Assembly: GCF_004016515.1 (NCBI RefSeq)
Contig: NZ_SACT01000003.1
Span: 186,001 to 250,000, forward strand
Length of the DNA stretch: 64,000 nucleotides
Source of the DNA: Rubrivivax albus
GTDB taxonomy: Bacteria > Pseudomonadota > Gammaproteobacteria > Burkholderiales > Burkholderiaceae_C
Direction: 5' to 3'
Part shown: piece by piece, positions 34,058-43,440 of the stretch
How positions within the stretch are numbered: position 1 is the first letter of the stretch
How the letters are laid out: each line of letters begins with the position of its first letter
Translations under genes and position numbers: made by a program
Notes under the pieces: model-generated
Databases searched by the model: none
What the model was told of the DNA's origin: nothing
The model's input: the letters and a program-made list of their open reading frames with translations, nothing else

Positions 34058-34990
34058 ATGAACCACCGACTCAAGCCGCTCCTGCTGGCCACCTGCGTGT
34101 CCGCACTGTTCGCCCCCGCCAGCGCCTGGGCCAGCTATGTCTGCATCACCGCCCCGTATGTCCAGGGTGGCGTGCAGACACAGGGCTGCGTCGACAGCGA
34201 CCAGGGCTACAGCGGCTATGGCAATGCGCAGCAGACCAGCGCATGGGGCGTCAGCGGCGACGCGAGCGGCGAGTACCGCGGCGGCGCCTGGAGCACCAGC
34301 CAGTCGGTCGACCTGGCCACAGGCGTGATGCGCTCCAAGCTGCTCTACGCCAGCGGCCCGGACGACCTCGGCGAGTACCAGTTGGGCACCTACCTCGACG
34401 CGTCCGACCGCATCGTGTTCGCCGGTAGTGGTCAGGCTGTCTTCAGCATGCACCTCACCGGCGCGTTCACGGGGCAGGCGCACCGGAATTACGGCAACAC
34501 CATGGACACTTCGCTGGACCTGTACAGCGAGCGGCGCGGTGACGACGTCCTGGGGCGCATCCACCTGGACCACAACGGCGCCAACCCGGGGCAAGCTTCG
34601 TTCGACCCGGGCACCACCTGCGGCTGGAACTATGGGCTGGGCCCGGTGCGCTGCACCGTCAACAGCCTGGCTGCCGACCTCATCGACATCGTGCTCAGCG
34701 TCACGGTCGACGACATCACCGATGGCGAAGCCTTCCAGTTCTTCTCCAGCCTGAACGTCCAGGCCTATGGTCCACGCATGGGCGGTTCGGACTTCGGCAA
34801 CACGGCGCGACTGAGCGTGCAGCTGTCCGACGGCCTGAGCTTCACGTCCGACAGCGGGGCACTGCTGACCCAGGTGGATGACACCACGCCACCGGACAGC
34901 AACGACGTGCCCGAACCGGCCAGCGGGGCCCTGGCAGCGATCGGTCTCGCGCTGGCAGGCGCCTTGCGTCGGCGGGTGCGCAGCGCCTGA
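34058..34990 (+). CDS. PEP-CTERM sorting-signal surface protein
   Basis: A 310-residue exported protein. It has a signal peptide (cleaved near 'ASAWAS', residue ~26), then a beta-rich, Gly/Ser/Asp-rich body, and finally 'DVPEPASGALAAIGLALAGALRRRVRSA', i.e. the PEP motif, one transmembrane helix and a basic tail that mark exosortase/EpsH substrates. Such proteins are cleaved and attached to the outer surface or extracellular polysaccharide. No exosortase gene lies in this window. The body has no domain I recognise. Confidence 0.9.
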   Translation: MNHRLKPLLLATCVSALFAPASAWASYVCITAPYVQGGVQTQGCVDSDQGYSGYGNAQQTSAWGVSGDASGEYRGGAWSTSQSVDLATGVMRSKLLYASGPDDLGEYQLGTYLDASDRIVFAGSGQAVFSMHLTGAFTGQAHRNYGNTMDTSLDLYSERRGDDVLGRIHLDHNGANPGQASFDPGTTCGWNYGLGPVRCTVNSLAADLIDIVLSVTVDDITDGEAFQFFSSLNVQAYGPRMGGSDFGNTARLSVQLSDGLSFTSDSGALLTQVDDTTPPDSNDVPEPASGALAAIGLALAGALRRRVRSA

Positions 34991-35011
34991 GGCACGGAAC
35001 GCGTCGGCCGA

Positions 35012-36247
35012 TCAGCCGCGCGGTGTGGCCCAGCGCTGCACCGCCGCGGCCAGCAGCGTGAAGCCCAGCATCAGCGCGAGAAGCCCTGCTGCGCCGTCAT
35101 GGGGCACGAATCCCACCGCGTAGCCGCCCAGCGCACCGGTGAGCTGCTGCGTCAGCCCGGCCCCGGCCGCCGCGGCGCCCGCCAGCGCCGGCACCACGCC
35201 CACGGTGCCGGCCAGCGTGGGCGGCATGAGCAGGCCGTGGCCCAGGCCCAGCAGCACCAGCGGCGCGGCAAAGGCCACCGGCCCGCTCAGGGCCGGCGCG
35301 CCGGTCAGCGCCAGACCCAGGCCCAGCGCCAGGCCCGCCACCGACAGTGCCTGCCCCCAACGCATCAGCCGCCGGTCACCCACGCCACGCGCCCAGCGCG
35401 TGGCCAGGCCGTTGCCGACGATGTAGCTCAGCGGGATGGCCATGATCACCCAGCCCATCTGCGCCGGCCCCACACCCATGGCGGCCAGCACCTGCGGCGC
35501 GCCGCCCAGGAAGGCGTAGAAGGTGGCGGTGGTCAGGCCCAGGATGCCCACGAAGCGCAGGTAGGCGCGCTCGCGCAGCAGCCGCGCATAGGCTGCGGCC
35601 ATGGTGCGGGCCCACGGCTGCGCGGTGGGTGAAGCGTGTGCCGCGGACCGTCCCGTGGGCAGCAGCCGCCACGACGCGGCGGCCAGCACGAGCGCCAACG
35701 CGGCCACGAACCAGAAGTTCGCCGCCCAGCCCAGACGCTCGTGCAGTTGCCCGCCCAGCAGCGTGGCCCCGGGCGGGCACAGGCCCATGGCCATGCCGAC
35801 GAAGCCCATCACGCGGGTGCGCTCCGGGCCCTGGAACAGGTCCTGCACCAGGGCGCGGCCCACCACCATGCCGGCGGCCGCACCCGCGCCCTGCAGCACG
35901 CGCGCGGCCACCAGGGCCGGCAGGCTGGGCGCCAGGGCCGCCACCACCGAACCGGCTGCGGCCACCGCCAGCCCGGCCAGCAGCACCGGCCGCCGGCCCA
36001 GGCGGTCCGACAGCGGGCCGTACAGCAGCTGAAACACCCCGTAGGCGAGCACGAAGCCGCTGAAGCTCAGCTGCACGGCGGCCGTCGAGGCGCCGAACGT
36101 GCGGCCCCAGTCGGGCATCGACGGCAGGCAGATCGTCATGGCCACGAGGCCGAAGGCGATCTGCGCGATCAGCGCGACCACGGTGGCCGGTGTCGGGGCC
36201 GCACGCGCCGGCGCGACGTCTGCCGTGGCGCCGGTGGGCGATGTCAC
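35012..36247 (-). CDS. Bcr/CflA-type MFS drug exporter
   Basis: A 411-residue 12-helix transporter of the Bcr/CflA subfamily: '[52 protein letters not shown]' shows the drug:H+ antiporter motif A ('[11 protein letters not shown]'), followed by '[24 protein letters not shown]'. Likely exports sulfonamide/bicyclomycin-like compounds or metabolites by proton antiport. Start is a GTG at 36247 overlapping the glpK stop by four bases (GTGA), an unusual pairing with no evident metabolic logic. Confidence 0.92.
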   Translation of the reverse strand: MTSPTGATADVAPARAAPTPATVVALIAQIAFGLVAMTICLPSMPDWGRTFGASTAAVQLSFSGFVLAYGVFQLLYGPLSDRLGRRPVLLAGLAVAAAGSVVAALAPSLPALVAARVLQGAGAAAGMVVGRALVQDLFQGPERTRVMGFVGMAMGLCPPGATLLGGQLHERLGWAANFWFVAALALVLAAASWRLLPTGRSAAHASPTAQPWARTMAAAYARLLRERAYLRFVGILGLTTATFYAFLGGAPQVLAAMGVGPAQMGWVIMAIPLSYIVGNGLATRWARGVGDRRLMRWGQALSVAGLALGLGLALTGAPALSGPVAFAAPLVLLGLGHGLLMPPTLAGTVGVVPALAGAAAAGAGLTQQLTGALGGYAVGFVPHDGAAGLLALMLGFTLLAAAVQRWATPRG

Positions 36248-37746
36248 GCGGCGGTCGCCTGCCGCACCGCGTGCGCCCAGCGGGCCATGCGCTCGGCGGC
36301 CTCGTCGCGTGTCATCGCCGGCTCGAAACGGCGCTCGGCCTGCCAGAGCGCGGCCAGTTCGTCGCGCCCCGCGTAGACGCCGGTGGCCAGGCCGGCCAGG
36401 TAGGCCGCGCCCAGTGCCGTGGTCTCCACCACCTGCGGCCGCACCACGGGCACGCCCAGCAGGTCGGCCTGGAACTGCATCAGGTCGTCGTTGACGCTGG
36501 CACCGCCGTCCACGCGCAGCTCGGTCAGCGGCGGCGCGCCCATGGCCTTGGCGTCGGCCTGCATGGCGTCGAGCAGCGCGGCACTCTGGTAGGCAATGCT
36601 TTCCACCGCCGCGCGCGCGATGTGCGCCACCGTGCTGCCGCGCGTCAGGCCGGTGATGGTGCCGCGCGCGTCGGCGTTCCAGTAGGGTGCGCCCAGGCCG
36701 GTGAAGGCCGGCACCACCATCACGCCGCCGCTGTCGGGCACGCTGGCGGCCAGGGCCTGGACCTCGGCGCTGGACGAGATGGCCTTCAGCCCGTCGCGCA
36801 GCCACTGCACCACGGCGCCGGCGACGAAGACGCTGCCTTCCAGCGCGAACTCCGGCGTGGCGGAGGTCTGCGCCGCGCTGGTGGTCACCAGCCCGTGGGC
36901 CGACGGGCGGAAGCGCTCGCCGGCGTGCATCAGAAGGAAGCACCCCGTGCCGTAGGTGTTCTTCGCCAGCCCGGGCGTGAAGCAGGCCTGGCCGAACAGT
37001 GCGCTCTGCTGGTCGCCGGCGACGCCGGCGATCGGGATCGGCGCGCCGAACAGCGCCGGGTCGGTCTCGCCGTAGACGTGGGCCGACGGGAAGACCTTGG
37101 GCAGCACGCTCTCCGGGATGTGCAGCAGCTTGAGCAGCTCGTGGTCCCACACGTTGTGGCGCACGTCGAACAGCATCGTGCGCGATGCGTTGCTCACGTC
37201 GGTGGCATGCACACGCCCGCCGGTGAGCTTCCACAGCAGCCAGCTGTCGATGGTGCCGAAGGCCAGGTAGCCGCCGGCGGCCTCCTGGTGCGCGCCGGGC
37301 ACGGCGTCGAGCAGCCAGCGCAGCTTGGTGCCGGAGAAGTAGGGGTCGATCAGCAGGCCGGTGTCGGCCCGTACCAGGTCGAGTGCGCCCTCCTGCGCGC
37401 GCAGCCTGGCGCAGACGGGTTCGGTGCGGCGGTCCTGCCAGACGATGGCGCGGTGCACGGGCTTGCCGCTCTGGCGGCCCCAGAGCACCGTGGTCTCGCG
37501 CTGGTTCGTGATGCCGATGGCGGCGATGTCCGCCGCCGACAGGCCGCTGGCGGCCAGGGCCTCGCGCGCGACGACCAGCTGCGTGTCCCAGATCTCCTCG
37601 GCGTCGTGCTCCACCCAGCCGGGCTGCGGGAAGTGCTGCGTGAACTCGCGCTGGGCGCTGGCCACGATGCGCCCGCTGCGGTGGAACACGATGGCACGTG
37701 AACTGGACGTGCCCTGGTCGAGGGCGAGCAGATGCTCCTTCGGCAT
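36244..37746 (-). CDS. glpK: Glycerol kinase
   Basis: FGGY-family kinase making sn-glycerol 3-phosphate from glycerol and ATP. At 500 residues it is full length. The N-terminal '[16 protein letters not shown]' phosphate loop, '[10 protein letters not shown]', '[11 protein letters not shown]', '[10 protein letters not shown]', 'GTGCFLLMH', and the C-terminal '[22 protein letters not shown]' are all present. AGGAG precedes the ATG. glpF, glpD and glpR are not adjacent; the gene is instead coupled to an MFS exporter downstream. Confidence 0.97.
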   Translation of the reverse strand: MPKEHLLALDQGTSSSRAIVFHRSGRIVASAQREFTQHFPQPGWVEHDAEEIWDTQLVVAREALAASGLSAADIAAIGITNQRETTVLWGRQSGKPVHRAIVWQDRRTEPVCARLRAQEGALDLVRADTGLLIDPYFSGTKLRWLLDAVPGAHQEAAGGYLAFGTIDSWLLWKLTGGRVHATDVSNASRTMLFDVRHNVWDHELLKLLHIPESVLPKVFPSAHVYGETDPALFGAPIPIAGVAGDQQSALFGQACFTPGLAKNTYGTGCFLLMHAGERFRPSAHGLVTTSAAQTSATPEFALEGSVFVAGAVVQWLRDGLKAISSSAEVQALAASVPDSGGVMVVPAFTGLGAPYWNADARGTITGLTRGSTVAHIARAAVESIAYQSAALLDAMQADAKAMGAPPLTELRVDGGASVNDDLMQFQADLLGVPVVRPQVVETTALGAAYLAGLATGVYAGRDELAALWQAERRFEPAMTRDEAAERMARWAHAVRQATAA

Positions 37747-37822
37747 GGCGGCGGGTCTCCTGGTCTTGTGCCGCCGACTCTAACGCCGGCCGGCACACGA
37801 CCCTGAGCCACGCCGCCGGGCT

Positions 37823-38752
37823 TCAGAAGTTGTGGCGGATGCCCAGGTCCCAGCCGGTCTTCTCGCGGCCGGCGGCCACGGGCTTGACGTTGACCAGGTC
37901 GGCATACACCGTGGTGAGCTTGGACAGCGGGTAGTGGTAGCCCACACCCAGCTGCTTGAACGGGTCGGCCACGCCTTCGTTGTCGCGCTGGCCATAGCTG
38001 GCACGCAGTTCGCCGCCGCCGACCTTGGTCTTCAGCGCCAGCAGCCAGGCGTCGACGTCGCGGTCGTTGCGGTCGGTGCCGGTGCCGTACAGCGCCGACA
38101 AGGTCACGCCGGCCACCGTGTAGCGCGCCATCACGCTGGTGAACTGGTCGTCGGCGTTGCCCGGGTTGTCCAGGCCCAGGGCCACGTAGAGCGGGCCGCT
38201 GCCGTAGCTGATGGCAAAGTTCATCGGTCGGTCGTCCAGCCCATCGCCCTCGGCGATCTGCGCGCCCAGGCCCAGGCCGCCGAAGCTGGCGCGCCAGGTG
38301 ATGGTGTTGCTGTAGCGGCTGCTGCCGACGTTGCCGTCGTAGATGTTGCCGTTGCCGGCAACCGTGTCGCCGGCCCAAGGGTCGGCGGCTTCCTGCACCA
38401 TCTTGACGGCCGGGTTGTCGTCGCGGCCGAAGGTCACGGTGCCGAAGCTGCCGGCCAGGCCAACGACCGACTTGCCGCCCCAGAACGGCTCGCCGGCGGC
38501 GCCGGTGTCGGCGTCGAAGCGGTGCTCCAGGCCGAAGACGGCGCGCAGGCCGCCGCCCAGGTCTTCGCTGCCGCGCACGCCCAGGCGGCTGCCGGAGCCA
38601 TTGCGCAGTTCGGTGTTGTCGGCCGCGTTGGCGCGCTGGGCGATGGACAGGTCGACCCGGCCGTACAGCGTGACCTGCTGGGCACTGGCGGAGGTGGACA
38701 GGCCGGCCAGCAGGGCCAGGGCGGTGCCGGTGAGGGCAGTAGAGGAGCGCAT
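37823..38752 (-). CDS. Gram-negative porin (Burkholderia/Bordetella type)
   Basis: Outer-membrane trimeric porin of 309 residues. Signal peptide residues 1-24 (...STSASA), mature start 'QQVTLYGRVDLSI', then 'SRLGVRGSEDLGGGLRAVFGLEH', 'FWGGKSVVGLAGSFGTVTFGRDDNP', and strand-rich sequence ending 'GWDLGIRHNF' with the terminal Phe needed for BAM assembly. Slightly shorter than the usual 340-380 residues. Divergent from the SLC13 transporter across a palindrome-rich region. Confidence 0.95.
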   Translation of the reverse strand: MRSSTALTGTALALLAGLSTSASAQQVTLYGRVDLSIAQRANAADNTELRNGSGSRLGVRGSEDLGGGLRAVFGLEHRFDADTGAAGEPFWGGKSVVGLAGSFGTVTFGRDDNPAVKMVQEAADPWAGDTVAGNGNIYDGNVGSSRYSNTITWRASFGGLGLGAQIAEGDGLDDRPMNFAISYGSGPLYVALGLDNPGNADDQFTSVMARYTVAGVTLSALYGTGTDRNDRDVDAWLLALKTKVGGGELRASYGQRDNEGVADPFKQLGVGYHYPLSKLTTVYADLVNVKPVAAGREKTGWDLGIRHNF

Positions 38753-38795
38753 GGGAAACCTCGATGCAGATGACGGTGATGGCGGCCGAAACCGC

Positions 38796-38888
38796 TGCGA
38801 CAGCCGTCTTCGTGGGCAGCCGCCGGGACGGGTCCATGACAGCCCGAAAGGACCATGCAGGTTCGGGCGCTGTCACGCCGCTGTCGCA
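38796..38888. promoter_or_regulatory. Nested inverted repeats between porin and SLC13 genes
   Basis: Outer arms TGCGACAGC (38796-38804) and GCTGTCGCA (38880-38888). Inner arms TGACAGCCCGAA (38837-38848) and TTCGGGC plus TGTCA (38862-38875, with a two-base insertion). The motif GACAGC recurs in both layers, suggesting a multi-site operator controlling the divergent porin and transporter genes. No regulator is encoded nearby. Confidence 0.4.
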
Positions 38889-38948
38889 ACGGCGTGTCCG
38901 CCGTGGGGCTGCTTCCCTGGGCACGCCGCGTTCCGCTAGCCTGCGCAC

Positions 38949-40769
38949 ATGTCGCTCGAACTCCTGGCCATCGGCCCCCTGTCCGGCCACGCGGTGCTGA
39001 TGCTGGTCTTTGCGCTGGGCGTGTTCGCCACCTTCGCGCTCGACCGCTTCCAGATCGGCTCGGTCTGCCTGGCGGTGCTGATCCTGCTGCCCACGCTGTT
39101 CTTCGTCTTTCCGCACCCGGACGTCGAGCCGTACCGCTTCTTCGGCGGCTTCGGCCATCCGGCGCTGGTGGCCATCTGCGCGCTGATGGTGCTGGGCCAT
39201 GCGCTGGTGCTCACCGGCGCGCTGGAACCGGCGGCGCGGCGGCTGGCGGTGCTGGTGGAGAAGTCGCCTCGGCTGGCGCTGCTGGCGGTGCTGCTGCTGG
39301 CCGCGGCGGCCAGCGGCGTGATGAACGACACGCCGGTGGTGGTGCTGCTGATGCCGCTGCTGATCGCCGCGCTCAAGCGCGCCGGCCAAGGGCCGGGCTT
39401 CATGTTGATGCCGATGAACTTCGCGGTGCTCATCGGCGGCATGGCCACCACCATCGGCACCTCCACCAACCTGATCGTCGTCTCGCTGGCGGCGTCGCTC
39501 GGCGCCCAGGCCTTTGGCATCTTCGAGTTCTTCCCGCTGGTGGCGCTGGCCGCAGCGCCGGCGCTGGTGTACCTGTGGCTGGTGGCGCCCTGGCTGCTGC
39601 GCCACGTGAGCCCTGCGCCCACGGCCGAGGCGCAGCCGGTGTTCGAGGCCGAGCTGCGCGTGGCAGCCGGCAGCTGGCTGGACGGCGCGCAGGTGCGCGA
39701 GGTGCTCAAACGCAGCCGCGGCCGCCTGCCGCTGCGGCGCATCCGGCGCGCCGGCGGTTCCCTGCTGGCGCCGCTGCCCACGGCCACGCTGCGTGCCGGC
39801 GACAGCCTGGTGGTGCAGGACACGGCCGAGCGGCTGAAGGAGCACGAACAGCGCCTGGAGGCCAAGCTGCATGCCATCGACGAGGAGCGCGCGCCCGACG
39901 CCGAGCACGCCGTGGTGGCGGCGCAGCTGGTGGTGACGCCGGAGTCCCCGCTGGTGGGCCGCACCGCACGCGGCGCGCGCTTTGCCGACACCTACGGCCT
40001 GATCCTCATCGGCCTGCGCAAGGCCTCGGGCGCCACGTCCACCCGCGAGCAGCTGCCCGACCAGCGCCTGGCCCCCGGCGACGTGCTGCTGCTGCAGGGC
40101 CCCACGGAAGCGCTGCAGGCCCTGCAGCGCGACGCGCTGGGCCTGCTGCTGGACGAGCGGCTGGCGCTGCCGCGGCAGCGCAAGTCGCTGCTGGCGCTGG
40201 GCACGCTGGCCGGCGTGGTGGGCAGCGCCAGCCTGGGCGGGGTGCCGATCGCGCTGGCGGCGCTGGTGGGCGTGCTGGTGCTGCTGGGCACGCGCACGGT
40301 GGCCTGGAAGGAGGTGGGCAGCGCGCTGTCGGTCAACGTGGTGCTCATCGTCGCGGCCAGCCTGGCGCTGGGCGACGCGCTCACCGTCACCGGGGCCACC
40401 GGCTTCCTGGCCGGCGGCTTCGTGCAGCTCACGCAGGGCTGGCCGGCGATGGCGGTGCTGGCGGCGCTGATGGGGCTGGTGGGCGTGCTGACCAACTTCG
40501 TCAGCAACAACGCCGCGGCGGCCATCGGCACGCCGCTGGCGGTGGAGGTGGCGCGGCTGCTGGGCCTGCCGCCGGAGCCCTACGTGCTGGCGGTGCTGTT
40601 CGGCTGCAACCTCTGCTACGTCACGCCGATGGCCTACCAGACCAATCTGCTGGTGATGAACGCCGCAGGCTACGCCTTCCGCGACTTCGTGCGCGTGGGC
40701 GGCCCGCTGTTCCTGCTGATGTGGGCCAGCCTGAGCTGGGTGTTGGCCCGGCACTACGGCCTGGTGTGA
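38949..40769 (+). CDS. SLC13/DASS-family transporter with two RCK-C domains
   Basis: A 606-residue inner-membrane carrier. The N-terminal membrane half has 'GHPALVAICALMVLGHALVLTGAL', 'GVMNDTPVVVLLMPLL' and 'IGGMATTIGTSTNLIVVSLA', the helical-hairpin SNT-type signature of the family. Residues ~225-410 contain two TrkA-C-like regulatory domains ('ATLRAGDSLVVQDT', 'DQRLAPGDVLLLQG'). The second membrane half repeats the pattern ('LTNFVSNNAAAAIGTPLAVEVA', 'YQTNLLV'). Substrates of this branch are sulfate, other anions or dicarboxylates. There is almost no leader: TAGCCT lies 9 bases before the ATG. Flanked by porins, consistent with an uptake route. Confidence 0.92.
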   Translation: MSLELLAIGPLSGHAVLMLVFALGVFATFALDRFQIGSVCLAVLILLPTLFFVFPHPDVEPYRFFGGFGHPALVAICALMVLGHALVLTGALEPAARRLAVLVEKSPRLALLAVLLLAAAASGVMNDTPVVVLLMPLLIAALKRAGQGPGFMLMPMNFAVLIGGMATTIGTSTNLIVVSLAASLGAQAFGIFEFFPLVALAAAPALVYLWLVAPWLLRHVSPAPTAEAQPVFEAELRVAAGSWLDGAQVREVLKRSRGRLPLRRIRRAGGSLLAPLPTATLRAGDSLVVQDTAERLKEHEQRLEAKLHAIDEERAPDAEHAVVAAQLVVTPESPLVGRTARGARFADTYGLILIGLRKASGATSTREQLPDQRLAPGDVLLLQGPTEALQALQRDALGLLLDERLALPRQRKSLLALGTLAGVVGSASLGGVPIALAALVGVLVLLGTRTVAWKEVGSALSVNVVLIVAASLALGDALTVTGATGFLAGGFVQLTQGWPAMAVLAALMGLVGVLTNFVSNNAAAAIGTPLAVEVARLLGLPPEPYVLAVLFGCNLCYVTPMAYQTNLLVMNAAGYAFRDFVRVGGPLFLLMWASLSWVLARHYGLV

Positions 40770-40794
40770 CCGCCGCCGTGCCGGGCCGCTGCCG

Positions 40795-41787
40795 TCAGAA
40801 CCGGTGGCGGATGCCCACCGCGTAGCTGGTGCCCGAGCTCAGGCCGCTGAGCTTGTCGCTCATGTAGACGGCGTAGAGGTCGGTGCGCTTGGACACGAAG
40901 TAGTCGTAGCCCAGGCTGAAGGTGGTGCGCTTGGCGCCGGTGTCGGGGCTGATGCGGCCCCACTGCGCCAGCAGGCTGCCGGCGCCGAACTTGACGCTGG
41001 TGCCCAGGCCGGTGATGTCGTAGCCGTTGCCGGTGGCGTCGTTGTCGACGTTGCCGTACTGCGCGAACAGCTTCGCGTCGCCCAGCGCGTAGGAGCCTCC
41101 CAGCTGCCAGGCCTTGGTGTTGTCCACCGTGTCGCCCTTGGACACCGACTGCCAGGCGAAGCCCAGCGCCAGCGGGCCGCCGAAGTACAGCGCGCTCAGG
41201 CCGCCGTTCTTGCCGCCATTGGCTTCGCCGGCTGCCACGTGGGCGGTGAAGCTCAGGCCGCCGAACTTCGGGCTGCTGTACTTGATGGAGTCGCTCCAGC
41301 CGGTGTCGCCGGTGACGGTGCCGCTGGTGAAGGTGTGGCGGATCGACGGCGAGAAGCCGAAGCTGTCGCCGAAGGCGTTGAACAGCAGCGTGTTGACGAA
41401 CAGCGACGTGGTGTTGCGGCCGATGTTCAGCGCACCCAGGCTGGGCGTGGACAGGCCGACCCAGCTGCTGCGCGCCCAGAAGGTGTCGCCGTTAAAGCGG
41501 CCGGCGGCGCCGGTGTCGCTGCGCATGAAGGACTCGATGGCGAACGACGCGGTCAGGCCGCCGCCCAGGTCCTCGCTGCCCTTGAGGCCGAAGTAGCTGG
41601 TGGTCATGTTGCCGCTGACCACGCCCTTGGTGGCGTCAGCGCCCGGGTTCTTGAAGCTGCCGACCGACATGTCGACCAGGCCGTACATCGACAGGCTGCT
41701 CTGGGCCGACGCGGGCAGCGCTGCGACCAGGCATGCACCAGCAGCGAGCGCGGCACGGGCGGCCACGGCAAGGGATTGCACTCTCAT
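40795..41787 (-). CDS. Gram-negative porin (Burkholderia/Bordetella type)
   Basis: A second porin of the same family, 330 residues: signal peptide MRVQSLAVAARAALAAG...ASA, mature start 'QSSLSMYGLVDMSVG', 'SYFGLKGSEDLGGGLTASFAIESF', 'FWARSSWVGLSTPSLGALNIGRN', ending 'SYAVGIRHRF' with terminal Phe. The two porins share the general pattern but differ widely in loop regions, so they are not a recent duplication. Start corrected to 41787, where the signal peptide begins. Convergent with the SLC13 gene, 25 bases apart. Confidence 0.95.
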   Translation of the reverse strand: MRVQSLAVAARAALAAGACLVAALPASAQSSLSMYGLVDMSVGSFKNPGADATKGVVSGNMTTSYFGLKGSEDLGGGLTASFAIESFMRSDTGAAGRFNGDTFWARSSWVGLSTPSLGALNIGRNTTSLFVNTLLFNAFGDSFGFSPSIRHTFTSGTVTGDTGWSDSIKYSSPKFGGLSFTAHVAAGEANGGKNGGLSALYFGGPLALGFAWQSVSKGDTVDNTKAWQLGGSYALGDAKLFAQYGNVDNDATGNGYDITGLGTSVKFGAGSLLAQWGRISPDTGAKRTTFSLGYDYFVSKRTDLYAVYMSDKLSGLSSGTSYAVGIRHRF

Positions 41788-41876
41788 GGGGACTCCGACG
41801 GTTGTGGGCCGGTGACGTCCGGCTTCTCCGCAAGACCGCCAGCAAGCACCGTGCCCGTCAGGGAAGGCGCCGGGCC

Positions 41877-41934
41877 GCCCCAAGCTCTTCAGCGCCCCTC
41901 GGGGGCCGGGACGGGCCTGCCCGTTCCTTGGGGC
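41877..41934 (-). other. Three-way-junction-like structure after mscS
   Basis: Immediately after the mscS stop. Outer arms GCCCCAAG (41877-41884) and CTTGGGGC (41927-41934) enclose two perfect hairpins: GCCCC-TCG-GGGGC (41894-41906) and ACGGGC-CT-GCCCGT (41911-41924). On either strand there is no U-tract, so it is not a simple terminator. It lies in the 147-base gap before the porin start and could protect the mscS mRNA 3' end or belong to a dispersed repeat. Confidence 0.45.
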
Positions 41935-42849
41935 TCACGCGTTCGTCAGGCGTACGTCGATCGCACCGCTCTTGACGTGCAGGTCGCGCTGCGGGAACGG
42001 GATCTCGATACCGCGTTCGGCCAGCGCGTCGTCCAGTGCCCACATCAACCGTGCGTGCGTGCCGGCGGGCGAGGTGGTCAGCCGGCGGTCGGCCCAGACC
42101 ACGAGTTCGTAGTTCACCGCGCTGTCGCCGTAGGACACCAGCCAGGCCGTGGGCTCGTGGCCGGCGTCGTCGAGCACGCCCTCGACGGTGCGGGCCGCCG
42201 CGATGGCGGCCTCGCGGACCTTTTCCTTGGGCGTGCCGTAGGCCACGCCGAAGGGCACGCGCATGCGGCGGTAGGTGGCGTCGAAGGTCCAGTTGATGAC
42301 GCGGCCGTTGATGAACTCGGAGTTCGGCACCAGCACGTCGATGGCGTCGTTGGTGGTCACGCGGGTGTAGCGCATCGCGATCTCGCGCACGTGGCCACGC
42401 ACGCCGGACTCCAGGTCGACGAAGTCGCCCACGCGCAGGCCGCCTTCGAGCAGGATGATGATGCCGCTGATGAAGTTGGAGAAGACGTTCTGCAGCCCGA
42501 AGCCCAGGCCGAAGGCCAACGCGCCGCCCACCAGCGCCACGCTGCTGAGGTCCAGCCCCACGTAGTTGAGCACCACGATCGTGCCGAGCACCCACACCGT
42601 GTAGCGGGCCAGGCGCGAGACCATGTGCAGGCGCGCCAGGTGGGCCGGGTTGTCGGCATGCGCGCCGGCACCGCGGCGGGCGGCACGCAGCAGCAGGCGT
42701 TCCAGCGCTCCGGCCAGCCACCAGATGGCCAGCACCAGCACCACCGCCAGCGCCAGCGACGCCAGCGTCACCGGCGTCACCGGCGTCTCGCCGACCTTGA
42801 ACAGCGGCTGCTGCAGCCAGCGGGTGACGGTCGACAGGTCCAGGTTCAT
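41935..42849 (-). CDS. mscS: Small-conductance mechanosensitive channel (MscS family)
   Basis: A 304-residue MscS-type channel. Three N-terminal membrane helices end in the pore helix TM3 ('VALVGGALAFGLGFGLQNVFSNFISGIIILLE', with the G/A-rich packing pattern). The beta domain ('GDFVDLESGVRGHVREIAMRYTRVTTNDAIDVLVPNSEFING') and the alpha/beta C-terminal domain follow. It releases solutes on hypo-osmotic shock. Its ATG overlaps the stop of the universal stress protein by four bases, linking the two stress functions. Confidence 0.96.
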   Translation of the reverse strand: MNLDLSTVTRWLQQPLFKVGETPVTPVTLASLALAVVLVLAIWWLAGALERLLLRAARRGAGAHADNPAHLARLHMVSRLARYTVWVLGTIVVLNYVGLDLSSVALVGGALAFGLGFGLQNVFSNFISGIIILLEGGLRVGDFVDLESGVRGHVREIAMRYTRVTTNDAIDVLVPNSEFINGRVINWTFDATYRRMRVPFGVAYGTPKEKVREAAIAAARTVEGVLDDAGHEPTAWLVSYGDSAVNYELVVWADRRLTTSPAGTHARLMWALDDALAERGIEIPFPQRDLHVKSGAIDVRLTNA

Positions 42850-43346
42850 GTGGCGGCGGCCGGGGCAGCCGCCGACGCATCGCCATGCAGCTTGACCACC
42901 AGCACCGGCCGGTCGGCGATCTTGGTCAGGTGCGCCATCACGCTGCCCAGCACCAGCCGCGCCAGCGCACCACGGCCGTGAGAGCCGACGATGATCATCG
43001 CGCAGTCGTGTTCGTTGGCTGCGTGGTTGGCCGCCTCGGCCGGGTCGGCGCCCACCGTGACGAGGGTGCGCGAGGGCACGCCCGCGGCCTGAGCCAGGCC
43101 CTGCGCGCTGGCGAAGGCGCGGCCGGCCTGCTCGCGGCCAAGTCGCTCGTGGTCAGCCGTGGGGTCGAACATGGCCACGTCCACCTCGGCCATCATCGGC
43201 GGCGCAGGCGGGATGGCGGCCAGGAACAGCAGCTCACTGCCCAGGGCGCGCGCCAGCCGCACTGCTTCTTCGGCCGTGGCGTGGCCCAGCGGGGAGTCGT
43301 CGACGAGGGCGAGCAGACGGGGGTAGGTGGCCGGGGCGGTGGTCAT
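42846..43346 (-). CDS. Universal stress protein (UspA family, ATP-binding type)
   Basis: A 166-residue UspA-fold protein. 'RLLALVDDSPLGHATAEEAVRLARALG' starts the fold, and 'IIVGSHGRGALARLVLGSVMAHLTKIADRPVLVVK' contains the G-2x-G-9x-G(S/T) ATP-binding loop, so it belongs to the nucleotide-binding class. A ~25-residue insert (starting 'PAPPMMAEVDVAMFDPTADHE') is usual for this subgroup. Start set at 43346 (MTTAPATYPR). It is translated upstream of mscS with an ATGA overlap. Confidence 0.93.
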   Translation of the reverse strand: MTTAPATYPRLLALVDDSPLGHATAEEAVRLARALGSELLFLAAIPPAPPMMAEVDVAMFDPTADHERLGREQAGRAFASAQGLAQAAGVPSRTLVTVGADPAEAANHAANEHDCAMIIVGSHGRGALARLVLGSVMAHLTKIADRPVLVVKLHGDASAAAPAAAT

Positions 43347-43440
43347 GCTGGGCTCCAGGCGGAGGATCGATGACGACGAATGTACCCGCGCCCGTTTGCG
43401 CTGGCCCTCGGGATGCCCCGCAGGCCCACGGCGCCGGTCT

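Noticed and set aside
37350..40754. A 1134-residue open frame on the minus strand
   Set aside because: It runs through glpK, the first porin and the SLC13 gene in wrong frames or antisense; composition is Ala/Arg/Gln/His-rich as expected for shadows in 70% G+C DNA, and real genes with clear motifs occupy the region.
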